A stretch of DNA of 41,963 nucleotides from a virus. Of this stretch, positions 14,587 through 23,908 are shown one piece after another. Every line of letters begins with the position of its first letter. Position 1 is the stretch's first letter. The notes under the pieces were generated by a model that searched no databases, was not told the DNA's origin, and saw only the letters and a list, made by a program, of their open reading frames with translations. The stretch covers positions 1 through 41,963 of IMG/VR virus record IMGVR_UViG_3300023500_000010; one strand, 5' to 3'. A program made the position numbers and the translations under genes.

Positions 14587-15734
14587 TGGCTGTTTGGGCG
14601 CGGTTACTCACAGAACCCGTTGTTAGTTGGCTTGCAGAGCAGGCACCTACAGCGGGTACCCTGCTTACGTTAGGTAGTGCTACTGTGGGTGTTGCACCTA
14701 CAGAACTGGCATTGAACGCCTTAGTGGGGACTCTGGTACAGGCCGCCAATGTGACTACAGCCACCGGTACTGTAGGTTACGATGTCGGCATCTCATTGAA
14801 CCCAGCAAGTGCCGTTGTTGCGGTCGCTGCGTTCACCTCAAGCATAGGTGCTGGTGCTGATATTGGTTTTGGCTTCGCTTCGGTTGTAGCGCAAGCTACC
14901 ACGATCAATTACGATATGGCGGACATTGTGGCAATCACTGGCACCTCCACTAACCTTGTCGGAGCAGAGTCTTTTATCGTGGCCGGTACGCGCTTGGCAC
15001 AGGCTGTTGGCCTTGTGACCGGCGTAGGTGTAGCCTTAGCGGTTGATAGTGGTGTCACGGCTTTGTATGGAGCTGGTAGTGTGACCGGCGCGGGTGCCGC
15101 TGTCGCTGTCGGTGTGGGGATAACCTATACTGTGCCGCTGACCTCGGTCACGAGTGTTGGGAACTCCCTCATTACAGATAACGGCTATGGGCTGGCTGCG
15201 AGTTCGGCGGTTGTAAAGCTTCCTGCCTATCCGATGACTATTGGGGCTGGTGCTGTTACTGTGGTACAATCCAGTTCGGCTGTGGTGCAGCCAGCAGAAC
15301 TTACCCTACAGGTTTTGGGGGGTTTGGCACCAATAGCGGGATCAGCCACTTTGAGCGGTTCTGCCTTGTCGTACAGCAGTTCTGTAACTTTCGGGGCTGC
15401 TCCCGTAACCGCTACGGGGCTGGCCACCAACGTAGTTGCCGCCACTGATACGCTAGTCCCGCTAGGGTTAGGTACCGTCAGTGCAACAGGTGTATCGGTT
15501 GGGGTACTTACAGCTTACGATGTACAGACTAGCATATCGTCGGTGCAGACACAAGCTAGCCGTTTAACTTACGATGCTGGCTACGGTATTAGCCCCTATA
15601 GTGGCACAGTCATAGGGCGCGGTAAGAGTTACGCCGCTACCGGCGCAGGGTTTAGTGTAAACGAGCATATACAGTTTAATGCCGCGCTCATAACTGAACT
15701 TACGGCTGAATTCACTTCAATATTAACTGAGTAA
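14586..15734 (+). CDS. Ala/Val/Gly-rich repetitive virion protein
   Basis: Product of 382 residues with strikingly low complexity: runs of Ala, Val, Gly, Thr and Ser in short alternating strands, several imperfect repeats of a G-V-G-V/T unit, and no charged core. This composition fits a beta-stranded fibre shaft or a surface-exposed tail protein. A more polar C-terminus (about 340-382) may be a trimerisation tip. I do not recognise the family. It overlaps the preceding stop by one base. Confidence 0.55.
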   Translation: MAVWARLLTEPVVSWLAEQAPTAGTLLTLGSATVGVAPTELALNALVGTLVQAANVTTATGTVGYDVGISLNPASAVVAVAAFTSSIGAGADIGFGFASVVAQATTINYDMADIVAITGTSTNLVGAESFIVAGTRLAQAVGLVTGVGVALAVDSGVTALYGAGSVTGAGAAVAVGVGITYTVPLTSVTSVGNSLITDNGYGLAASSAVVKLPAYPMTIGAGAVTVVQSSSAVVQPAELTLQVLGGLAPIAGSATLSGSALSYSSSVTFGAAPVTATGLATNVVAATDTLVPLGLGTVSATGVSVGVLTAYDVQTSISSVQTQASRLTYDAGYGISPYSGTVIGRGKSYAATGAGFSVNEHIQFNAALITELTAEFTSILTE

Positions 15735-15739
15735 TCGTT

Positions 15740-16054
15740 ATGTCAGACACACCAGAAGCACCCCGACATGTTCGGACGGCACCTAAGCGCACTGTAGCCA
15801 AAGCAACCCCGACAAAATCGGTCGGTGCGGCTGTTTACATCAATGTTTCCGACAAAAGCCCCGAAGATCGCGCAAGCCGCGCACGGGTGCGAGTTGATAA
15901 CCTTGAGCGCAAGATCGAACGCCTCACTAACCGCCCGTTCGCAGGTCACAGCGCACAAGCTAAAATTGATGCCCAAGCCTCACTGAATGCGTGGCGTAAA
16001 GTTTTAGCTACTGCTGAATTCGAGATCAACTACACTGACGGGGAGGCAAGCTAA
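15740..16054 (+). CDS. small basic helical protein of the tail block
   Basis: Product of 104 residues. A disordered Pro/Lys/Thr-rich N-terminus (1-30) is followed by a charged helix rich in Arg/Glu (DRASRARVRVDNLERKIERL, about 42-61), then a second helix ending in an acidic tail. No enzyme motif. Its stop overlaps the next ATG by one base. It may be a chaperone or minor virion protein; the function is unknown. Confidence 0.55.
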   Translation: MSDTPEAPRHVRTAPKRTVAKATPTKSVGAAVYINVSDKSPEDRASRARVRVDNLERKIERLTNRPFAGHSAQAKIDAQASLNAWRKVLATAEFEINYTDGEAS

Positions 16055-16491
16055 TGGCTTGGCAGATACATTCCAAATGGATTGAAAACCAGCTCAACGC
16101 GACAACCGCGCTTGATCTTGACGGAGCCGGTGGCGCGTCTACTATCCATATCGGGTTTGTTACGGACTCCGTTATTAACCCCGACACGATTAACCTTTAC
16201 AGTCAGTTAACCCCCGTAGCCACAGGTACCGCTTGGACGGGTACAGCAGCTTTAGTTAATATGACTTGTGGCCTTGATGCGAGCAGTAATGTTGTATTCG
16301 ACGCGGACGACCCAGCCCCGATTCCCAAAGATGCAGCGGGTGGCTTTGCTAATGCAAGAGCGGCTGTGATCTTTGATGTCACCAGTGGTGCTGTATTGGC
16401 TACGGCCATTGAGCCGGTTATGTTTGGTAATGTAGCGGGTACTTTGACAGCAAGCTTTGATGTTGCTGGCATTCTCTCCTTCATTATCTAA
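16054..16491 (+). CDS. beta-rich structural protein
   Basis: Product of 145 residues, with an acidic middle (NVVFDADDPAPIPKDAAGG) and strands typical of small tail-fibre-associated phage proteins. It ends in a hydrophobic strand (GILSFII). No catalytic motif. It follows the helical protein by a one-base overlap and precedes another small beta protein. Confidence 0.55.
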   Translation: MAWQIHSKWIENQLNATTALDLDGAGGASTIHIGFVTDSVINPDTINLYSQLTPVATGTAWTGTAALVNMTCGLDASSNVVFDADDPAPIPKDAAGGFANARAAVIFDVTSGAVLATAIEPVMFGNVAGTLTASFDVAGILSFII

Positions 16492-16499
16492 GGTATGCT

Positions 16500-16766
16500 A
16501 TGAACTACGCTGGCTTTGACTTCAATACATCGACCATATTAACGCACACACTACCGCACTCGAACGCGGTAGACACGCTATCAGTCTTAGTTACGGCTGG
16601 TCAAGTGCAGGTGCAAGTCTCTTGGGATAGCGTAGTTTTTCATGTTGTTGGTAATTTTGTGTCCGGTGATAACCGCCTTATACGCGGGATGTTCGGAATC
16701 AAAAAAATTCAGTTGGTTGCTATAAGCTCCACTACGGGGCATGTAGCAGGTAGCTACACAACATAA
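16500..16766 (+). CDS. small beta-strand protein
   Basis: Product of 88 residues, mostly predicted beta strands (LSVLVTAGQVQVQVSWD, VVFHVVGNFV, IQLVAI), ending in a short polar tail. No recognised family. It is the last of the small structural genes before the ejection-type proteins. Confidence 0.5.
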   Translation: MNYAGFDFNTSTILTHTLPHSNAVDTLSVLVTAGQVQVQVSWDSVVFHVVGNFVSGDNRLIRGMFGIKKIQLVAISSTTGHVAGSYTT

Positions 16767-16776
16767 GGTTGTCAGT

Positions 16777-17388
16777 ATGATTCTCGAACTAGCTTTAGCT
16801 GCCTACTCCGCCTATTCCGCTAATCAAGCTTCTAATGCTGCTGATAAGCAGCAGGCCAAAGCAGATGCGCTTGCAGCAGATACGCTTGCTTTCTCCCGCG
16901 AGCAGCTAGCACAGTGGGAACAGAATTATGGGAGTATTGAGCGTAACCTGTCTGCGTACTACAAAGGCTTAGATGTTGGTGAGTACACCGCCAAATCCTT
17001 GCAGCAGTTTGAGCAGGAGAAGAATCGCTCCCTTACGGCCATGCGTGAGCAACTAGCTCAACGCGGCTTAGAGTCTAGTGGTTTGGCTGTCGATCTTGAG
17101 TTCCAGACAGCCTTACAATCAGCTTCGCAGAGAGCTTCGATTCGACAGGACGCACCCGCCAAGATTGCAGAACAACAACAAGGCTTTATGACGGTAGGCC
17201 TATCGCGTGACCCGTCGAAAAATGTGCAAAGTACATTGACTACGCAAGCCGCTGATGCGGGGACGCTAGCTTCCCAGTATAATAGAACAGCCGGTAAAGC
17301 ACAGGCCAGTGCTGTAGAGGCGTTTGGTAAAGTGATTGACTCTACAGACGCTTCGAAAGCTCTTGACGGACTACTAGGAGTAGGTTAA
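16777..17388 (+). CDS. internal virion / DNA ejection-type protein
   Basis: Product of 203 residues with an N-terminal hydrophobic helix (LELALAAYSAYSA, 3-15), then long Ala/Gln/Glu-rich helices (about 16-170). This resembles the small ejection proteins packed under the portal in podoviruses (analogues of T7 gp14), which move into the host envelope at infection. The gene is in a block ejection protein, larger ejection-type protein, portal, very large ejection-type protein. The call rests on composition and neighbourhood. Confidence 0.55.
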   Translation: MILELALAAYSAYSANQASNAADKQQAKADALAADTLAFSREQLAQWEQNYGSIERNLSAYYKGLDVGEYTAKSLQQFEQEKNRSLTAMREQLAQRGLESSGLAVDLEFQTALQSASQRASIRQDAPAKIAEQQQGFMTVGLSRDPSKNVQSTLTTQAADAGTLASQYNRTAGKAQASAVEAFGKVIDSTDASKALDGLLGVG

Positions 17389-18987
17389 ATGACTAACCCT
17401 TACATCGGAGCCGGTGCAGCAGCAGGGGCTAATGCAAGCCTAGACCGATTTACTCCCGAAGGTAAAGCAAACTCCGCGCTGGCTAGACAAAAAGCCAGTG
17501 CTGCTAAGTTGCTTACCTACCAAAACGAGCAGGCGTTGGCGCAGAAGCAGTCACCAGCCGGTGAAGCTTACGATGCAAAGGCGTTCAAGCTGATGCAAGC
17601 TGCACAGAGCCAGCTAATGCAGAATGCCGCGCAGAATATAGCAGTCACAGCTATAGGTAACTTCAAGAATACGCACAACCCAGAGTACCTGAACCGCATG
17701 AAGGCGGATCTAACTAGTTTAAATGGGGGTATTGGCTACGAGGGTATCCAGCGGTTCGAGCCGTTGACGGAGGCGGACCGGGAGGTCATCAGTAGCAGCG
17801 GTTACGATCCTGACAAAGCTTTGTACGCCCCTAACGCTGCTTTTGATATGGTGCGAGTGGTACGAACAGGTGGCGAAGTCGCCGCCATGCCTACCGCTAC
17901 GATGTTTGGGATGCACGGGTATCAAAGCCAGTTAAGAACGCAGAAGGTAGCTGAGGCTGCTGCGAACCAAGAGGCTATTACCAATTTAGGCGCACAAGGA
18001 GAGCGTGATGCGGCGGCGGTAGCCAAGGAAGCTGCTGAGTATGGTACCCCTGAATACAACACGGCTTACGTTGAAGAGCGCAAGCGACAAGCAGCCGAAG
18101 CTGCTGCTGCTAAGGTACAGGCCGATAGCGCGAAGTTTGCGCAAGAGCTTGTCAAGCAGAGAGTTGTGAATGCAGGTAAGACCCCACCACCAGACAGATC
18201 ACGCGAAGCTAGAGTAGAGCGGGTGCGCGTGAACCTCAACAAACTATCCTTAGAGAAGTTTGGTGTTCCTATCGAAGAGGCAGATTTCAATGATCCTGCT
18301 GTCAAGAAGGCGTTAAGCAGTAAGGTGATAGTCTATATCGCGGAAGGAAGCCAAAAGCTGGGTGACGCTGAACTAAAAGTGTCACGCCGCATCCAGAATA
18401 TCGTATCTCTTACAGATATAGCTAAGGGTTTGAACAAACAGTCCACGGGTATGATTGACTCTATGTTCGTTACAGCTTCCCACTACATAACAGAAAGCAC
18501 TACCGACCAAACAAAAGCAGTAGCTGCTTTTGGTGCTATGCGTACCGCTCTGGCGCATGCCTTGTTTGGGGCAAGTCAAACAAGCTCTGAAATGAAGTCT
18601 TTTCGGGATGTGATGGGCGATACAAACCTGAAACTGGGTACCCTGCTAAACCATATGATAGTGCAGTTGGGGAATACACGGGATGAGATTGCGGGGATGA
18701 AGCAAGGTGGAGATGGGATACGCAACAATTTCTATTTTGGTAACATCGAGGCACGAATAAGTAAAACTATAGAAGGGTTACAGGCGCGTATAGACACGGT
18801 TAACTATATGGAGGCTAACACCCACGCTACCAATGCTGAGGTACTACAGCACTTTAAGGATAAGAAAGACGCTGAGGCAATGCAAGCTAAAGGCGATACA
18901 GGAACCAGCCAGCCTTCCGTGCCTCCCATACCTCCTGAGATGAAGGCAAAATTAGACGCTATTTTCAGAGACCGTAAGATCCCATGA
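17389..18987 (+). CDS. internal virion / ejection-type protein
   Basis: Product of 532 residues, mostly helical, Ala/Lys/Glu/Gln-rich, with a likely coiled coil (about 185-260) and a C-terminal Pro-rich segment (SQPSVPPIPPEMKAKL). The N-terminus (GAGAAAGANASL) is small-residue rich, like the membrane-active start of ejection proteins. It begins directly after the previous stop, and the portal gene overlaps its end by four bases (ATGA). Role inferred: part of the DNA ejection apparatus. Confidence 0.5.
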   Translation: MTNPYIGAGAAAGANASLDRFTPEGKANSALARQKASAAKLLTYQNEQALAQKQSPAGEAYDAKAFKLMQAAQSQLMQNAAQNIAVTAIGNFKNTHNPEYLNRMKADLTSLNGGIGYEGIQRFEPLTEADREVISSSGYDPDKALYAPNAAFDMVRVVRTGGEVAAMPTATMFGMHGYQSQLRTQKVAEAAANQEAITNLGAQGERDAAAVAKEAAEYGTPEYNTAYVEERKRQAAEAAAAKVQADSAKFAQELVKQRVVNAGKTPPPDRSREARVERVRVNLNKLSLEKFGVPIEEADFNDPAVKKALSSKVIVYIAEGSQKLGDAELKVSRRIQNIVSLTDIAKGLNKQSTGMIDSMFVTASHYITESTTDQTKAVAAFGAMRTALAHALFGASQTSSEMKSFRDVMGDTNLKLGTLLNHMIVQLGNTRDEIAGMKQGGDGIRNNFYFGNIEARISKTIEGLQARIDTVNYMEANTHATNAEVLQHFKDKKDAEAMQAKGDTGTSQPSVPPIPPEMKAKLDAIFRDRKIP

Positions 18988-20819
18988 AAACCGACATCGA
19001 AACGCTGAAAGATTCGTTCTGGCTAGGCTACGATATGTACCAAGACTCTCGTAGGGAGATGTCCGAAGTTACCGATATGTATCACAATCGCCAGTGGTCA
19101 GCAGAGCATTTGGCCTTGTTAGAACGCCGTGGGCAGCCGAAGGAGACGTTCAACGTAATCAAGATGTTTGCACGTCTACTTGTGGGTTACTACTCCACTG
19201 TGGCCAACCACATCCAAGCCACCCCAAGGCAAGATTCGGACATTACAGCAGCCTCCGTAGCTTCTGATCTGTTGGCATACATCTTCAATCAGAATAACAT
19301 GGATATTGAAGGCGATAAAATCAAGCTATCCGCTATTCTTACCGGCTTGATGTGTTCGTACACACAGCCTGTCAAGACAGGTGAGACTGATCAGTTTGGC
19401 CGCCCAATCTACGACATTGAAATTAGCTATGTACCACCCACTGAAATTGTAATTGACCCGCTGAGTACCCAAGAAGATTACAGTGATGCACGGTTTATGC
19501 ACCGCTTTAAGTGGATGCCACGAGAGGCGGTAGATACAACCTTCGGTGCAGGATCAGCCGACAAGTTGGAGACCCATTACAATCACCTTAATATCGACGA
19601 AGCGGAGTTTGAGTATCAGCATGTAGGCGGGTTTCAAGGCCGTTACCGCGTGTTCGATAACTACTTAGTTGTGCATACGGTTATTACCGATGATGCCGGT
19701 AAACGATGGTCTATTTTTTGGTCTGGTGACGTTGAACTGCAACGTGACGAGATAACGTACCGCGATATGAAGTGGAACTACCGTGTGGTCAAGCTGCATA
19801 CAAGTGACCGCGTAGAGCATTATGGTATTTTTCGGGAGGTTGTGGAGACCCAGAAAGCCATCAATCAAGCCCTCATTAAGCTGCAACTTATCGTAAACAC
19901 GCAGAAAGTGATGGTGCAGGACGGGTCGGTTGACAACTTAGCTGCCTTTGAGGATGCGTTTAACCGCGTATCAGGTGTTATCCCTGTTCGCAAGTTGGCT
20001 GGGATTAAGGTAGAGAACTTATCGCGTGATGTGCTTGACCAGTACGTTATTATTGACCGCGCCTTAGACCGCATCAAGCAGGTACTTAGTATCAGTGATG
20101 CGTTCTTAGGTAAAGCTTACGCAGCAGACAGTGGCCGAAAAGTTAAGTTGCAGCAGAACTCCACGATTATGGCACTGCGTTATCTGACCACTCGCATAGA
20201 GTTGTTCTACAAACTACTTGGTTCTGATGTACTGGCACTGATTAAGCAGTATTACACAGCTAACCGCGTTGTGTCTATTGTAGACGAGATTACCGGCGCA
20301 CGGTTCATTGAGCTGAACAAGCCGATGATGCAGTGGTCAGGTCAGATGGACGCAGCCGGTGAACCGATCCACGAACCGATCATGGACTTAGCTACCAATC
20401 CTGCTGATGGTGAGCCAGAACTTACCGAAGATGGGTCTTTGATTTACGCCCCTGTTAACGAAGCAGGCTCCGACCTCGCTTTATCGACTCTCGATATAGT
20501 GATTACTAGCATAGCTTCACATGATGATGATGAGCGGTCGCAACTACTGCTAGAAACTATGATGTCAGGTGCTATAGGGCAGATGACCGCTCAAGTTAAC
20601 CCGACAGGCTTTTTCGAGATGGCGGCGTTGTTACTTAAGACAACCAAGACCAAGTACAGCCCAGAACTAGCTGATATACTACAAAGGACTGCTGCCTCAT
20701 TGGGTGGCAATCCAGAGGCGGCGCAGCAAGCGCAGAGTGCAGGTGCAGGTTTGTCTAACCAATCAAGCCAACAAAGTAAAAGCCTAAAATTACCTGCTAA
20801 TACGAATGAGGGTTTGTGA
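18984..20819 (+). CDS. portal protein
   Basis: Product of 611 residues, a usual size for P22/T7-type podovirus portals. The N-terminal helical clip region includes FWLGYDMYQDSRRE and the RRGQPKETFNVIKMFARLLVG segment, characteristic of portals that start near the crown/stem boundary. The middle has a VPPTEIVIDPLS strand-loop and long helices (KAINQALIKLQLIVNTQKVMV). A flexible, Gln/Ser-rich C-terminus (about 575-611) precedes the stop. Twelve copies should form the DNA channel and terminase dock. Unusually, it lies about 10 kb downstream of the capsid gene, among ejection-type proteins. The ATG overlaps the preceding stop. Confidence 0.88.
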   Translation: MKTDIETLKDSFWLGYDMYQDSRREMSEVTDMYHNRQWSAEHLALLERRGQPKETFNVIKMFARLLVGYYSTVANHIQATPRQDSDITAASVASDLLAYIFNQNNMDIEGDKIKLSAILTGLMCSYTQPVKTGETDQFGRPIYDIEISYVPPTEIVIDPLSTQEDYSDARFMHRFKWMPREAVDTTFGAGSADKLETHYNHLNIDEAEFEYQHVGGFQGRYRVFDNYLVVHTVITDDAGKRWSIFWSGDVELQRDEITYRDMKWNYRVVKLHTSDRVEHYGIFREVVETQKAINQALIKLQLIVNTQKVMVQDGSVDNLAAFEDAFNRVSGVIPVRKLAGIKVENLSRDVLDQYVIIDRALDRIKQVLSISDAFLGKAYAADSGRKVKLQQNSTIMALRYLTTRIELFYKLLGSDVLALIKQYYTANRVVSIVDEITGARFIELNKPMMQWSGQMDAAGEPIHEPIMDLATNPADGEPELTEDGSLIYAPVNEAGSDLALSTLDIVITSIASHDDDERSQLLLETMMSGAIGQMTAQVNPTGFFEMAALLLKTTKTKYSPELADILQRTAASLGGNPEAAQQAQSAGAGLSNQSSQQSKSLKLPANTNEGL

Positions 20820-23800
20820 TGGACGAGACTACGCTCCAAGCAATAATGAGCGAAACAGGTGCTAGTCGGGAGCAGGTGATGGCGTACCAGCAGTCCCGAC
20901 AAGCGCCTGCTCCTGCTGCTCCTGCTGCTCCTGCTTCTCAAGCTCTGGACGAGACTACGCTCCAAGCAATAATGAGTGAAACAGGTGCTAGTCGGGAGCA
21001 GGTGATGGCGTACCAGCAGTCCCGACAACCTGCTCCTGCTGCTCCTGCTGCTCCTGCTGCTCCTGCTGCTCCTGCTGCTCCTGCTGCTCCTGCTGCTCCT
21101 ATGGCTTCTGCTGCTCCTGTAGCTCCTGCTGCTCCTATGGCTTCTGCTGCTCCTGTAGCTCCTATGGCTTCTGCTGCTCCTGTAGCTCCTGTAGCTCCTA
21201 TGGCTTCTGACCCTCAAGCTCCTGTAGCTCCTATGGCTTCTGACCCTCAAACTCCTGACCCTAGGATCGCGGCTTTAGACGCAGAAGCTAGGCAGCTACA
21301 CTCTGATGGACTGTCGTTCGGCGCGATTGCGGAGTACCAGAAGCCAGCCGGTGGTGTGGATTACAGTCAGATAACTGAGGCTGATCTAGCCCGTCCAGAC
21401 CCCGCCCTTGCCAATACCGAATTCGATAACCCTGATTTACCTTTTTGGCCGCCTACCGATGCGTTTGCCTTGTTAATGGCTAATAAGAGCATGTTGCGTG
21501 ATACCGTAGTGCTGCAACGAGCTAAAGCTCTGGGTGTTGACCCACGGACTACCGCCGGTGTTAACGCGGTATACTATACGGAGTCCATGCGGGATGCAGG
21601 TGCGGGTGCAAGTGCGCGGATTGCAGAGTTAGAAGTTACTCGCAACTATGAAAGCATGTATGAGGATGTAGGTTCCCTTATGAGCGGCGACCTAGCCAGA
21701 TTGGTAGCTGACAGGACTGTTGCTAATAAAGAGTATGTTGCAGGGGTACTGGCTAAAGAGGGGTTGCCAATCAAGATTGTGGACGGTGAGTATGTACTCA
21801 CTGACCCTGAATTTCCTGATCGGAAGGTAACACCTGATATGTGGGACGATATAGCAGCAAACCCAGCAGGGCTAGCCCTTGCAGCGGTTAGTGGTGGTGG
21901 GGTCTACCGTTACCTCTTGAAGAAAGGCTTTCAGCTAACCGCTGCAACTATGGGTGCTTACGGCACAGCCGCCGTAGGCGCAGCAGCAGGTTCGCAAATT
22001 GATTATGCTATCGCGTTAAAAGATACCCAAGAGGAAGTTAGCCTTAAACTAGCTGTTGACAAAGCCGGTGGTGCAGCTATGTACAGCATTGTTGGCGGTG
22101 TTCTAGGTGCGGCGACTGTTAAAGGGTTAATCGGGGCGGGGTCATATACTGCTGACAGTTTTAGGTTTCTTGCTAAGGCTGTTCGGACTATGCAGCTTGA
22201 CAAGGCTACTCAAGCTATAGCTGCCTTGTACCCCGATATTACACCCGCTAAGAGGGCGGAGATTGTCCACGCTATCGAGACGCAGTTAGGTATCCCACTA
22301 CGCGGTAATCAGCGAGAGAAAGAGCTTGTCGCTATGACCATGACGCAGAGGGGTGGGATCACTACCATGCGACATTCGGAGACGTACAGCACAGGTACCG
22401 TTGACAACTTCGCGCACCTCGCTATCCAACGAGGGAAACAAGTAACAGCCCTAGCTGAATCTCTGGATGGTAAGGTTACAGGTACGGCTGTCAGTGATGC
22501 ACTAGAGGCGTACAAAGTTCAAGTGGGCGCGTACTTCGAGACGACCAAACAAGGTGGGGCTAAATTAGCTCCGTCTACCTACACATTTAACCCAAGCCAG
22601 TTAGCTACATCGGCATTTACGCAGGCTTCCAGCCCATCTTTAGCTGATTGGGTCTTGCCTTCAGCCTTTACGCATATGGCACATACAGGTGACAAGCTAA
22701 AACTGTCAGGTACAGCCCGTGGTCAGATCCGTGCGATCAGCCAATTGCTTAATAGTATACCTAAAGAAAATAACAGCTTTGGTGGGCTGCTACACTTAAG
22801 GCAAAAAATAAATGCAGAGACGTTTACCGATGCAGGCGGCACTACACGCACAGGTGCCGATCTGAAAAATGTTATTACGGCGATTGATGAAGAGATTGCC
22901 TCGGTAATCAAAGCCAACCCACACATGGCCGATTGGGGTGTCCAGTGGCAGCGAGCCTTAGATGTTTATGGTGAACAAGCTGCTCTGGTCGCTACCGCTG
23001 TAGGGCAGACGCTAAAGAAGGGTAATCTCTCCGAAGATGCAGCCGCGAAGCTGCTTCTTGACAATGCGGAGAATGTGAACAGCGTGTACCGGCGTGTGGT
23101 GTCCTCAATGACCCCAAAACGTGCCGCGCATGTCGAGATGTCGATGATAAATAGTGCTGTTAAACGCGCCACCACGTCTGATGGGGCAATCAACTTCGCA
23201 GAGCTTCGAGCTGCTTTGAGCTTTAGCCCCCGATCTGTGCAGGGTACTAAGTTTAAATACATGGTCGAGCAATTCGACGATCTAGTGAAGTCAGACCACA
23301 CTATGGGGCAGTTTAAAGGTGTTACGAAGTCCCAAAGTGACGGGGATAGAACGCTAGCGACCTCCCTGCCTGGCTGGTTCAAGCGCAAAGCCCTTTCGTT
23401 TATGCTATCCACCGCATCCACCTTCCAGTCCGGTTCAGATATTAACCACAAACTGGTTGCACGGGTATTCGCCCGTTTGATGAAAGACCCACTGAACGCT
23501 GATTTGTCAAAGACCTTGACCAAGCAGCTCTCTAGCCACCCTGATATATTGCAAACGGTTCGAGAGGTGCAGCGGGTGACAGCGCAGCAGGCAGCAAACA
23601 AACAACACGCGAATAGCCCTACGTTTAGTTTTGCTTCAAATGGTACCGGTACACGCCTAAACCTTGCAGTCACTAAAGATGGTAAGGGTTTCGTTGTGGT
23701 GGACACACCCGCGAATCGGCGCAGTAATACCCGTGAAATGTTCCCTGCTTCGCAGGTACTCACAGAAGATAAGTTTGCTGTTCGCTTCGGCGTACCTAAG

Positions 23801-23899
23801 CTCAGAGCTGAATACCTTGACCCTATCACCCGCAAAGTCTTGATCAAAGATGGCTACAAAGTCGTCTTTGGTAAAAATGGCACCGCATACAAACTATAA
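20819..23899 (+). CDS. large ejection-type virion protein, duplicated N-terminus
   Basis: Product of 1,026 residues. The first 27-residue helical unit (DETTLQAIMSETGASREQV...) is repeated at about residues 43-69, followed by a long Ala-Pro-rich linker. The body is helical; a Gly/Ala-rich membrane-like stretch at about 355-390 is consistent with insertion during ejection. The C-terminus is basic. Position directly after the portal and the size suggest an analogue of T7 gp15/gp16. The ATG 20819 start is preferred over the GTG at 20816 because GAGGG lies six bases before it. Confidence 0.52.
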   Translation: MDETTLQAIMSETGASREQVMAYQQSRQAPAPAAPAAPASQALDETTLQAIMSETGASREQVMAYQQSRQPAPAAPAAPAAPAAPAAPAAPAAPMASAAPVAPAAPMASAAPVAPMASAAPVAPVAPMASDPQAPVAPMASDPQTPDPRIAALDAEARQLHSDGLSFGAIAEYQKPAGGVDYSQITEADLARPDPALANTEFDNPDLPFWPPTDAFALLMANKSMLRDTVVLQRAKALGVDPRTTAGVNAVYYTESMRDAGAGASARIAELEVTRNYESMYEDVGSLMSGDLARLVADRTVANKEYVAGVLAKEGLPIKIVDGEYVLTDPEFPDRKVTPDMWDDIAANPAGLALAAVSGGGVYRYLLKKGFQLTAATMGAYGTAAVGAAAGSQIDYAIALKDTQEEVSLKLAVDKAGGAAMYSIVGGVLGAATVKGLIGAGSYTADSFRFLAKAVRTMQLDKATQAIAALYPDITPAKRAEIVHAIETQLGIPLRGNQREKELVAMTMTQRGGITTMRHSETYSTGTVDNFAHLAIQRGKQVTALAESLDGKVTGTAVSDALEAYKVQVGAYFETTKQGGAKLAPSTYTFNPSQLATSAFTQASSPSLADWVLPSAFTHMAHTGDKLKLSGTARGQIRAISQLLNSIPKENNSFGGLLHLRQKINAETFTDAGGTTRTGADLKNVITAIDEEIASVIKANPHMADWGVQWQRALDVYGEQAALVATAVGQTLKKGNLSEDAAAKLLLDNAENVNSVYRRVVSSMTPKRAAHVEMSMINSAVKRATTSDGAINFAELRAALSFSPRSVQGTKFKYMVEQFDDLVKSDHTMGQFKGVTKSQSDGDRTLATSLPGWFKRKALSFMLSTASTFQSGSDINHKLVARVFARLMKDPLNADLSKTLTKQLSSHPDILQTVREVQRVTAQQAANKQHANSPTFSFASNGTGTRLNLAVTKDGKGFVVVDTPANRRSNTREMFPASQVLTEDKFAVRFGVPKLRAEYLDPITRKVLIKDGYKVVFGKNGTAYKL
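20821..21030. repeat. two copies of an 82-bp direct repeat, 126 bp apart
   Basis: The unit at 20821-20903 recurs at 20947-21030 with one base difference (GCGAA versus GTGAA), in frame. It encodes the duplicated N-terminal helix of the ejection-type protein and shows a very recent internal duplication. Confidence 0.92.
20904..21250. repeat. Ala-Pro codon repeats (GCTCCTGCT and variants)
   Basis: Low-complexity GCTCCTGCTGCT tracts and imperfect GCTCCTATGGCTTCT units encode an Ala-Pro-Met-Ser linker. The opposite strand of the same repeats reads as a spurious Arg/Ser frame. Confidence 0.85.
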
Positions 23900-23908
23900 G
23901 GCACCTTC

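Noticed and set aside
20822-20903. UBA-like domain in the duplicated helical unit
   Set aside because: The helix-Gly-helix spacing is suggestive, but 27 residues are too short and no signature residues could be confirmed by eye.
20591-21250. 219-residue minus-strand frame of Arg/Ser repeats
   Set aside because: It is the antisense of the Ala-Pro codon repeats, with no start signal, and lies within portal and ejection-type genes.
22966-23847. 293-residue minus-strand frame
   Set aside because: Shadow of the large ejection-type protein; no ribosome-binding site or protein-like pattern.
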